DNA of 64,000 nucleotides from assembly GCA_963921195.1 (NCBI GenBank), contig OY992537.1, positions 68,068,040 to 68,132,039 on the forward strand. The letters are read 5' to 3'. The DNA comes from Pegoplata infirma. Lineage: Eukaryota > Arthropoda > Insecta > Diptera > Anthomyiidae. Positions 55,310 to 64,000 of this stretch are shown here, piece by piece. Position 1 is the first letter of the stretch; the number at the start of each line of letters is the position of its first letter. The notes beneath the pieces were generated by a model that saw only the letters and a program-made list of their open reading frames with translations, did no database searches and was not told where the DNA came from. A program made the translations under genes and the position numbers.

Positions 55310-57265
55310 CACGGTGGCCGAAATAGCCAATCTAGCGGCGCTTTAGCGAAATTTTAAAATTCCGAATTCGGCCAATTTTATTTTTTTTTTTGAAAATCTA
55401 AACCCCAACGGATTTTTTTCTGTTTTCTTTTTTGTTTTGTTCCTAATATTCGCACAGCTGTGAGCATTCAAACTTAACACATGTTTTAGCAAGTGCAATA
55501 ACTATTTTTGACCTTTTTTTAAGTGCAACTTTGTTGAGAGCAAAAAATTAATTAATTAGTTATTTAATAAGATCTGTGATTTTATTTTAATTAAAAGGTA
55601 TGTATTAAAAAAAAAAAAAAATGTTTATGACCTGTGATTGTATGTTTTAGTGCTTAACAGTGGAAAAAGTAAATGTCCTTTGTGAAAGTGTTTTTAGATA
55701 TGAAATCCAATTTTGTGTGGAATAAAAGTAGGGTGTATTCGACCGGATTCGGTTAACTGTTTGCATAGTTAGTTTAAATGGGTTGTTGTCTATATAAAGT
55801 TCAAATATAGGATGCTACGATTTGCTACCTTATGATTTTTTCCGTTTTTTAGTTGCAATGGCAGAATCTAAACGCACCCTTTTTTTAATATGGCATAGTG
55901 AACCAGTGCCAACAAAAAAAATCATATATTTTCAAATGTCATTGATCGCTCGAAATATAGCAAAGAACAATACCATCAAATTCAAAAACATGAGGCATTC
56001 CACACCAAATGTCCCGCTACAGAAAAACATGTGTCCCGTAAATTTCTGAATAGGTTGTTTGGATAGCCCTATATGGAACTAAGAAAATTGCGTTTTTGAT
56101 TTTTCTAATTTTCGAAAACTGGGCTTAGAAGGCGTGGTCAAATATTGGAAAAATGGTCAAATTTGTGGCGAGTTGCCTTGATTAAATATTTATCACATTA
56201 AAACGGAATGCACCACAATCTCAAAAATTTACATTCTTATATAGTTTTGTATGGGCTATCGATTAAACATTTTTTTTTTGAAAATTTTCAGAACCCTTTC
56301 TGAAATTTTCCATTTTTTAAAAATGTTAATTTATTTATTTTTCGAGAAAATCGCATTTGAACTTTAAATTTCATAACAATTTTGTAATTTGCTTGTATTT
56401 TATTGATTTAACGTTGCGAATGAGTATTATTAATTGCATAAATATTACACATTCGCAACGTTAAAACAAAGAAATACAAGCAAATTACAAAATTGTTATG
56501 AAATTTAAAGTTCAAATGCGATTTTCTCGAAAAAAAACGAAGAACCTGTTTCTGATTTTTTTTGTGTGGATGGACAAACATCTAAACTTTAAAAAAAAAA
56601 ATTTAAAAAGAAAAAAAAAGTTGCATGACATTTTTAAAAAATGGAAAATTTCAGAACGGGTTCTGAAAATTTTCCAAAACAAAAAATTTTAATCGATAGC
56701 CCATACAAAACTATATAAGAATGTAAATTTTTGAGATGGTGGTGCATTCCGTTTTAATGTGAAAAATATTTAATCAAGGCAACTCGCCACAAATTTGACC
56801 ATTTTTCCAATATTTGAACACGCCTCCTAAGCCCAGTTTTTGAAAAATTGAAAAACCGAAAACGCAATTTTCTAAGTTCCATATAGGGCTATCCATACAA
56901 CCTATTCAGAAGTTTACGGTACACGTTTTTTTTCGCTGGACATTTTGTGTGGAATGCCTCATATATCTGGAATCATTTGGTCCAGCAATCCCAAAGTTTG
57001 TATTTGTCTTAACCATGTAGAATGCACTTTTATATCGAGTTAAGTACAGTTTGAGAAAGTCAGGTCCAAAATGTTGTTTTTTATTGGTTGGTTACATATG
57101 GATCTACCCATATACTTAAAAAAACAAACAAGTTTCAAAATTTTATGAATTGGTAATATTAACAATTATATAAATTAAAGAAAAAAAATAAAAATCATTC
57201 AGAATTTTTTATGTTTTTGAAGTTATTAACAAAGCGCCGCTAGATTGGCTATTTCGGCCACTGTG
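55310..57265. mobile_element. Transib-like element, 5-bp TSD CAGTG, RSS-heptamer end
   Basis: 35-bp terminal inverted repeats with one mismatch: CACGGTGGCCGAAATAGCC (left) and CACAGTGGCCGAAATAGCC (right). CAGTG at 55305-55309 and 57266-57270. CAC(A/G)GTG matches the Transib end and the RAG heptamer. The 1956 bp includes a 973-bp foldback at 55990, leaving about 1 kb with no transposase frame. Confidence 0.8.
55990..56962. mobile_element. GAGGCATTCC-type foldback, most complete copy
   Basis: ATGAGGCATTCCACACCAAA (left) is inverted at 56940-56962. Arms of about 430-510 bp share CCCGTAAATTTCTGAATAGG-like, GCGAGTTGCCTTGATTAAAT and AATCGATAGCCCATACAAAA words, and meet at TAACGTTGCGAATG/CATTCGCAACGTTA (56409-56422 and 56450-56463). 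The right arm has about 80 bp (near 56530-56640) missing from the left. Related: 19063-24725, 63926-64000. Confidence 0.8.
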
Positions 57266-58315
57266 CAGTGAAGCGCAACACACATACACACACAATTATG
57301 CTTGTGTGGGAAGCAGCAGACGAGACGTCAACAAAACAACAACCGATCGTTTACACACGAAGATGCTTAAAATGCACACAAGCAACACATTTTTGAAAAT
57401 ACAAAGGGAATGAAATAAAAAAATCATCATTCAATTTGTAATAGATTTGAATGATGAAAAATTTAGATCATTCAATCGAATGATTGCATGCAAGGAATTA
57501 ATTCTCTTGGGAATTAATTCAATTTGATTTAAGCTTTGAGAATTAAGCCTTTGAATTAATTCGTGTTGAATGCTGGTAAGGAATGATAATTCAAAACTTA
57601 TTAAAACAGAATTAAAATTTTGGTGAATTAATTCTCAATAGAATTAATTCGTTCGAAGCTCTGATTTCCTCGTAATTTTGAATGCGCCAAAAATTGGTAA
57701 AATAACCAATTTTATTGGTAAAAATTTTGTTTTAAAACTGGAAAAAAATGGTAAACTTACAAGAAAAAATGGTAAATATGTTAAAAAAAAATGGTAAATT
57801 TACAAACCAAAATGGTAAATTTACAAAAAAAAAAAATTTTTTTTGTTAAACAACATAAATCCTCGTAATAAAATCATTTTTGTAAAATAACTGTTTTTTT
57901 TTTGTAAATTAACTAGAATTCCCGTAATAAATTTTTCAAAATTTTGTCAACTTTTTTTAAATATTTTTTAATAAAAAAAAAAAAAATAAAAAAAAAATGT
58001 TTTTTTGTGTTAAACAACATAAATCCTCGTATAACATAATTTTTGTAAAATAACAGTTTTTTTGTAATTCAACTAGAATCCTCGTAATAAAAACTTTGTT
58101 GTAAAATTACAGTTTTTTTTTTGGAAAATAACCTTTCAAAATGGTAGAATACAATTACTAAAATAAACATGTAAAATTACCAATAAAACTGTAGTTCTCG
58201 TTTGAGCAAAGTACAAGATTTTTTGTTAAAAAACAAGGAAAATTGTTAAACATTGGTAGAACGGGATTACAAGGCATTTTACCAGGCGTTTTACCAGATT
58301 TTTTTTTTGAGTGTA

Positions 58316-59020
58316 TAGACACACACAATGTATGCAATGCTTACTATTTTATGGATAAAATGAGGAAGACGACCAACAACAAAAAATCAATTTCCAACCA
58401 ATGTTATTTTATTTGTGTTGTAAAATGTTTATATATGAACACTAACCCAATATAACAGAGATGGGATGTAGGTCCAGATAAAGAAATTTTATAAACAGAG
58501 CGACAACAACAGATTTTTTGAAAACTAACATAATACTATTATAAATATTTTTTTATTCTTTATGCTCTTACCCAGTTGGCAACATCCTCGAGCCATCCTC
58601 AATGACGGCGCGGTGACATGTAATAGTCACTCCTGACATCCAAAAGACATCTCTATGTACTGATTTGAGGACACTTTCATATAATTTTTAAAATGATAGA
58701 TTTTGAATTCATGTTAAATAAACTGCTAATATTGCCATCTATTTCTAGGATTTTGAAGAGTTGCCCAGATTTAAAATTCAAATTTAATATACTGCAATCC
58801 TGAAGTCATTTCCTTATCGATGTCTTAGAAGAATTGTCCACACTCTTAAAACAAATATTAATTTTTGACAATGTTAGGATATGTAATCAAGGATTACCTA
58901 TGATTTGTCAGAACCTGAAGACATACATTTTCTCAAGGAATAACTATGTAAATTTCGTCAGTGACACATTTTCAAACTGGGAAGTTGTGAGATTTGTTAA
59001 TATTTGTATTGTGTATGTGT
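58316..59020. other. Unassigned, apparently single-copy sequence
   Basis: Includes CCATCCTCAATGACGGCGCG near 58593, the most GC-rich words in the neighbourhood. Short frames at 58243-58455 and 58834-59022 lack support. Confidence 0.35.
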
Positions 59021-59430
59021 AAATAGCCGAATGTGTTCGGTTTCTGAGTGCTATGGGTGCCGATCACTGGTCTAGAACCCTATAAGGTATTTATATTATG
59101 GACAAGTGATCGATTCTAAGACTTTTTATGAATGTCATTGTTTTTTCCATTCGTTCATTAGTCTGTGGAGGACACTATTCTCTTCAAACTAAAGGAGCTG
59201 AATCCCAAAAATGTTACATGAATATGTCTTATGCTAATAGGCTTATCACATTCGTAAATGTGCAAAATCGTAGAAAAAATTTAAAAAGTGAAAAAAGTAA
59301 TTTTATAACAGGTTCTTTTGTGCTTTGCTAAGCTAATTAAACTTTTTTATTGCAGCAGAAACGCTGGAAAGATTAAGCCGAGGGGACTAGAAAATTCCAT
59401 TTTTTTGTCCAACCCATTTTGGGGGCGGTG
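59020..59430 (-). mobile_element. GGACGG-type element, diverged reverse fragment
   Basis: GATCGATTCTAAGACT, CCATTCGTTCATTAGTCTG, TTACATGAATATGTCTTATG and CCATTTTGGGGGCGG correspond in order to the 10770 copy. Ends are not preserved and the GGACGG run is decayed. Confidence 0.5.
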
Positions 59431-59703
59431 ATATAAAATTTAAATAATTATAAAATTAAATGAATTAAATTATGAATTAAAGTCATAATAACTGAATTTG
59501 ATAAAGTTTATCGCAAGTAAAAGTTTTATTTTCCACACCCTCCCCTGTTATAGAAGATTATTTTTCGCTACATTATTTACGGTGCGTATAATTTATTATA
59601 TCACGTTAACAAAATATTAATAATACGCACCTTATAACGCAATAATGATGGTTATTTAAAGAGATCAATCTAAAATTAACTTAATGGATCTGTTTTGTAC
59701 AAA
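59431..59703. other. Short AT-rich spacer
   Basis: Contains the inverse pair GGTGCGTATAATTTAT and TAATACGCACC (about 59580-59632). Otherwise nothing recognised. Confidence 0.3.
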
Positions 59704-61615
59704 CACTCAAAAAAAAAGTGAACTAAAATCTGGGAAAATTAACTTAATTTTGAGAAAAAGAGGGAATGACTTGGCTCCAAAGATTTTTTTCTTGGTTTTA
59801 GTTCATAATTTTCCCAAAAATAAGGAAAACAAAGTAATTTAATTTTAAGCCAATTTTAACTAGAAAATTGGAAAAATTATACTTCACATTTTAGAAATAG
59901 ATTGGGTATAGACCCTGTACCCATGAGTTCGGACCCCATTTAGCTCAAGACCCCGTTGTGTTCTTTAGGGGTCCTCATAGATTTTGAACCAAAACTTGTG
60001 TCCGTTTCGCTCTAACTTGCTTAGTTTTTGAGATACGGTAATAAGGGGCCTGATAGGGTCTTGAGAATCTTAAAAACCGGATAACTCAAAAACTATTAAT
60101 CGGAGGGCTTTCGGGTATTTTGCGGAAGTGTTCTACGAGTCAATAGCTACAAAAATTCCGTTGGACAATTTCTTGTGTTGACAGTATTTACCGAGATATG
60201 TGCATATATAAAATCTCGGGAATTTCAAATTTTAGATCTAAAATTAGGGTCTTGAGACCCCGACAGATATGCAGAGCTAGGCTATTTCATATTTTTCTTT
60301 GTAGTCTTTCTTTTGAAAATTTCATCCGTTTCGCTCTATCTCCCCTAGTTTTCGAGATATCGCCATTTTGAATTTTTAACTAAATTCTAAGAAGTTATTT
60401 ACTAAATTCTCAGAAGTCATTAACTTAATTCTAAGAAGTGCACTTCCTCAATTCAAAGAAGAGAAATACGATGATGTTTTTTTTAGTAAATTTTAACTAA
60501 ACTTGAACTAAATTGTTTTTTAACAAATAAGTCTTAAAAATAAAGATACGATTCTTAGATTTGTGGAAAATTTCTTTGGCAGCCAGAATTTTTTTTCCTA
60601 ATATTTAAAAATTCCATTTAAAGAAAACTATGAACTACTTATAAGTAAATGAACTAAACTTTTTTCCTCATAGTTAAGAGAATTTCTCATTTTTTAGTTA
60701 AATTTAACTAAATTTTAGCACTCAAAATAATTACTCTGTTAAATACTCTGTAAAATGACTGTAATATCAATTCGACAGATATTTGACAAAGTTATCTGTC
60801 GAAATACAAATTTTAAGAAAATACTTTGTATTTTCTTGTGACCGAAAAACAAAATTTTATCTGCAATTTTACTTTTTTCTTTGTAATCTCTATTTTACAA
60901 AATACGTATTTTAGAAAAATATTTTGTTTTTTTCTCGCAACCAAAATACTAAATTTCATTTGTAATTTTACTTATTGCTCTGTAAAAATAAAAATCTCTT
61001 CAAAAAACTTCCAAATATGACCGATAAACCCCTCTTTAAAAAGTGTCTTAAATTACAATAAAAACTGGTAAATTTTACGAGGACGACGTGTAAAATTTGG
61101 AGTTACTTGTTAAAAACTCGTAATATTCACAAAAATAAAAAAGTAAATTTACAATTTGGAAGCATTTAAGCGGGTAAATTTAACAAAATTTTACTTTTAA
61201 TTTTTTTAATTTTAATTAATGTTTTCGATGCAGAGAAGTTTTACTCATAAAATGGATTTAACTAAAACTTTGTAAATTTACAGAGTTTTTTTGTAAAAAT
61301 TTTGAACTCATAAAAGGCATTAACTAAAACTTTGTAAATTTACAGAGTTTTTTGATAAAACTCTTTTCGGTTTTATCAATATTTTACAGATAATTCTATA
61401 AATTTACAGGTTTTTTTTTATCGAAATCATTTAACAGAGTTTTCTTCGTAAAATAACAAAAAATCTTGCTGGTTGGAAATCTATGGTATTTTCTGCTGGC
61501 TCAGCAGAGTATCTCTGTAATTTAACAGAGTGATTATTTTGAGTGAGGAAATTTCATTATAAATTTTCAAAGACATTTTTTCCTTAATTTTAGTTATGTC
61601 TTTTTTTTTCAGTGC
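59704..61615 (+). mobile_element. Large CACTC/CAGTG element, second copy
   Basis: CACTCAAAAAAAAAGTGAAC to TTTTTTTTTCAGTG, collinear with 8768-10067: TTCTTGGTTTTAGTTCATAA, AGATACGGTAATAAGGGGCC, ATATATAAAATCTCGGGAAT, TTCTCAGAAGTCATTAACTT. It lacks the CCCGAG MITE of that copy and carries its own nested element (60719-61545). The 2-bp flanks (AA and CA) do not match, unlike the first copy. Confidence 0.72.
60719..61545. mobile_element. CACTCAAAATAAT-ended MITE, TSD AG
   Basis: CACTCAAAATAATTACTCTG and, inverted, CACTCAAAATAATCACTCTG. AG at 60717-60718 and 61546-61547. Removal restores AAATTTTAGGAAATTT, as in the reverse copy near 27925. The interior has AACTCTGTAAATTTACAGAG-type words in both orientations. 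No protein. Confidence 0.8.
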
Positions 61616-61975
61616 AGTTCAGCGCAAAATTACTGTTGTTAATATTGTCATCCCTTGCACAAAAAAAAAAATAAATCGAACAAGTGGAAAAATTACATTC
61701 GAGTGGCGGAATCCACGAATTACCTGCACAGGCCCTTGTAAAGTGAAAGTAATTTTTATAACGTAAAAAAAGTAGTTTAAAAATTTTTGAGTAACAAAAA
61801 TACTTTATAAAATATTTTTGTGGCTTAACACAAAGAAACATTTTGTTTTAGGACAATTTTTTTTATTATTTTTGAGAATAAAATGTTTATTTAGTGATTT
61901 AAGTCGAACTAAAATTAATAAAACAATCAAAAATTTAAGAAGTTTTAAGTTATTTCAGTAAACTTGCACTTATTC
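61616..61975. mobile_element. Diverged GGACGG-type 5' end and AT-rich spacer
   Basis: ACAAGTGGAAAAATTACATT at 61680, then a decayed hairpin and AATTACCTGCAC where ATACCCTCCAC is expected. The body is lost. No gene. Confidence 0.4.
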
Positions 61976-62935
61976 CGAGACCTTAGGACAACAAGGTTCT
62001 ATTTGTTTAAAGAAATAGGCACATATCGACGGTCCCATTCCATAACATGCTAACAAGGGAAGTCTCCCTAGTGTCACCCGCGGATCTTTATGTAATTGGT
62101 TTTGTTTTGTAGATCAGAAAAAATAAAGGGACATGATTTTTTATTTTTATCGGGCCAAATTCATATTTATGGGGTAAAAAGGAGGGGGGAAGACAAGGCC
62201 ATTGTTCAGTTTTTTTGTTTATCTCCTATATTATGCAAAGAAACCTAGTCATGTTACATACCAAATGAAAGGTCTTTGGAAAACCTGTCTAATTGTGCTA
62301 AGAACTTGTCCAAACATGCACAACTTTTTGTCATATTGAGTAAAATACCAAAATTTTAAGACATTTTTGTTAATAATTTGAAAAATATTAAGTTCTTTGG
62401 CCCGTTGTTAGCACCTCGAGATAGGTATTTTTAATACCTTTAATCTGATACCACACATGCCTTTATTAATTTTGTTTAAATAGGTGTAAATCGTAAAAAA
62501 CTGAAAAAGGTCTAATTCCCCCCATGCAAATCAACCCCCCCTAAAAATGAGTTTGGGCCGCCAAAAAAAAATACGTGTCGAATTAATTTTTGTTCTTAAC
62601 AACATATCCAAATTTCATGAAGATCGGAGGGTGACACCAGGGAGAATTCCCCTGTAAGTCCACTTAGACGACTAGCTAAAATATTTGTGTACATGTTAAA
62701 GTATTCTAAGTAAATTTTAACAATGATCTACTATAAACTAATAAAATTTAAATAAACTAAAAAAATTCTATTACAATTATGATATGAACAAAAAAAGTCT
62801 CAAATTGCTATCTTATACCGTTCCCGAGATATTGGCAATAAACTTTGAAGGCGTTTATCTCAAAACTATTCTTTTTGACTTAGCATGTTATAGAATGGAG
62901 CCGTCGATATAGAACCTTGTTGTCCTAAGGTCGCG
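61976..62935. mobile_element. Outer foldback (GACCTTAGGACAACAAGG arms)
   Basis: CGAGACCTTAGGACAACAAG through CATTCCATAACATGCTAA (61976-62053) is inverted at 62881-62935. The left arm has an extra 20 bp or so (about 62010-62028). It surrounds a CTAACAAGGG foldback. No target duplication recognised. Confidence 0.7.
62050..62658. mobile_element. CTAACAAGGG foldback, variant family member
   Basis: CTAACAAGGGAAGTCTCCCT, GTGTCACCCGCGGATCTTTA (left) inverted at 62615-62658 (GAAGATCGGAGGGTGACACC, AATTCCCCTGTAAG). It shares its first 14 bp with the 34336 and 36388 foldbacks but not the rest of the arm. It lies immediately inside the left arm of the outer foldback. Confidence 0.65.
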
Positions 62936-62939
62936 ATTC

Positions 62940-63020
62940 CACTTATCTAATTGAAAAAAGTTCAGTTGATTTTTCCCAACTCTGCAACTTTCAGATGGGT
63001 GTATTATTTTATATGTGTAT
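62940..63020. other. Short spacer
   Basis: AT-rich, nothing recognised. Confidence 0.3.
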
Positions 63021-63519
63021 AAGGGTGGAGCTAATTTAGCTTTTTCAAATTTATAAATCGTCGGGGTCAAAAAAAAAATAATTTTTAATTTTTTTAGCTT
63101 AAAATTCGGACATTAAGAGTGTTTTTATGGTCCGTATTTTTTTTTTTCTGTTCTGCAAAAAAAAAATATTTTTAATTGGTTTTTTGATCAAAATATAAAG
63201 TTATATTAGCACAGTTTTCAAAATTTGTATTTTTTTAATTGTTGTATTATTTTTTTTTGCTTTAAATGCAATTTGAAATTAACTAAAAAAAGTTATTTTT
63301 GGAGAAAAGTTGGAGTTTAAAAAATTTTGTAAGGACAACAAAACTTTTTTTTTTTCGTAAAAACACTTTTTCAGTAATTTCCAAATATTATCTAATGAAA
63401 TCCAAGACATTTCCCTACATGTCCAATAATGTTATGTGTTAATATTGACCCTAAAAGGTAACTTTTTTGAACCCGATGATATTGAAATTCGGAAATTAAT
63501 CTAAATGTGCTCCACCCTA
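63021..63519. mobile_element. Probable hAT-type foldback, near-perfect 8-bp TSD
   Basis: AAGGGTGGAGCTAATTTAG (left) and, inverted, TAGGGTGGAGCACATTTAG (right), continuing into ATCGTCGGGGTCAAAA/ATCATCGGGTTCAAAA. Flanks ATGTGTAT (63013-63020) and ATGTGCAT (63520-63527) differ at one base. The right end fits the hAT rule, the left has A for T/C. No gene. Confidence 0.65.
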
Positions 63520-63925
63520 ATGTGCATGAATTTATTTGGCAAATATTGTAGCTGTCAATTTGAATTGTAAATGTATGTTTGTGTGTTGTTGTTTACAACA
63601 TTATGTTGTAGTCATTCAGCCATTCTATGGACAAAAGGATTGATATTGCAATTAGTTTAGCATATTAAATTTCATAAAGATAAATAACAATACAAAATGT
63701 AATTAAATTTTCTTTTTGGGGGAAAACCTATATAAGTATGTGTATGCATTTGTCAAGGAATTTATAAATATTTATGAAGGAGGTCAATAATTTTTTTTTC
63801 AATGATTAGTGAAATAAATAAAAACTTAGAATTATTTAAAATTAAAAAAAAAATGCGGGGCTCTCAATGCAAGTTACACTCTAATTTTTTTAGATCTAAA
63901 TTTGGGAGCCATTGCGGTCCAAATA
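63520..63925. other. Unassigned AT-rich sequence
   Basis: GTTTGTGTGTTGTTGTTTAC and similar fly-intergenic texture. No repeat match or gene. Confidence 0.3.
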
Positions 63926-64000
63926 TGAGCCATTCCACACCAAATGTCTCGCTACAGAAAAACATGTGTCCCGCGAATTTCTTAATAGGTTGTATGAATA
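63926..64000. mobile_element. Start of another GAGGCATTCC-type foldback, cut by the window end
   Basis: GAGCCATTCCACACCAAATG, GCTACAGAAAAACATGTGTC and TTTCTTAATAGGTTGTATG match the left arm of the 55990 copy base for base apart from a few differences. The rest lies beyond 64000. Confidence 0.75.

Larger units (their letters stand above)
54945..57663. mobile_element. hAT-type element (CAGAGCTTCGAA family), TSD ATTTCCTC
   Basis: ATTTCCTC at 54937-54944 and 57664-57671. Ends CAAAGGTTCGAAAGAATTAA and, inverted, CAGAGCTTCGAACGAATTAA, same family as 13684-14438. Own interior (54945-54990, 55200-55300, 57420-57663) consists of GAATTAATTC and GAATGAT words. It carries a GGACGG fragment and a Transib-like element. 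Confidence 0.85.
54836..58313. mobile_element. CACTC-ended element, TSD TA, host of a four-layer nest
   Basis: CACTCAAAAAAAACCTTGTA (54836) and, inverted, CACTCAAAAAAAAAATCTGG (58313), TA at 54834-54835 and 58314-58315. Own sequence is 54836-54944 and 57672-58313, full of TCGTAAAATTACGAGG and TTGTAAATTTACAAG words. The remainder is a hAT element and its contents. Confidence 0.75.

Overview
The window is about 64 kb of AT-rich eukaryotic non-genic DNA that looks like repeat-rich intergenic or pericentromeric sequence of a brachyceran, probably calyptrate, fly. This rests on the I-group type LINE, the Transib-, hAT- and pogo-like ends, and a dispersed repeat carrying GGACGGACGG runs and paired ATACCCTCCA/TGGAGGGTAT motifs of a kind familiar from higher Diptera. 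I found no intact host gene, rRNA, CRISPR array or prokaryotic feature. Most long open frames are low-complexity by-products of T-rich arrays or lie inside palindromic elements.

The only convincing protein-coding sequence is a 5'-truncated non-LTR retrotransposon at 40902-44044. It has reverse transcriptase (YADD), RNase H and a C-terminal Cys cluster, is broken by one in-frame TAG, and is flanked by a 14-bp target duplication.

Nearly everything else is layered non-autonomous mobile DNA. (a) A composite element occurs in eight copies (2275-4850, 5004-7520, 8562-11830, 17391-18427, 30044-31351, 34948-37213, 40497-45605, 51919-52790): a conserved left module, a variable array of GATGAAAAAAA units always on the same element strand, and a conserved right module with TTCACCAGCTGGTGAA palindromes. 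One filled/empty comparison shows no target duplication and an A/T-junction insertion, as in Helitron/Helentron-type elements. (b) Eight elements begin with CAC and are flanked by variable 2-bp duplications. (c) hAT-type foldbacks with 8-bp target duplications lie at 5031, 13684, 19426, 21048 and 54945, with a probable one at 63021. (d) Two Transib-like elements have 5-bp duplications (23277 and 55310; the latter has one end reading CACAGTG, the V(D)J heptamer). (e) There is a pogo/Tigger-like MITE (15688), a 3-bp-TSD MITE (36085), several large unclassified foldbacks, and a 2-kb near-perfect palindrome (49126-51139).

Layout: 1-960 dispersed repeat; 2.3-13.2 kb composite copies 1-3 with nested insertions; 13.7-16.2 kb hAT and pogo MITEs; 17.4-18.4 kb composite copy 4; 19.1-24.7 kb a five-layer nest; 25.6-27.2 kb minisatellite and foldback; 27.8-31.4 kb large CAC element split by composite copy 5; 34.3-37.2 kb composite copy 6 with a doubly nested MITE; 37.8-38.9 kb 21-bp minisatellite; 40.5-46.1 kb composite copy 7 > MITE > LINE plus a hAT fragment; 47.2-51.9 kb MITE, 214-bp tandem duplication and giant palindrome; 52-58.3 kb composite copy 8 and a four-layer nest; 59.7-63.5 kb CAC element and foldbacks. 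The nesting gives a relative insertion order that can be read directly from the DNA. All family assignments are by eye, without database search.
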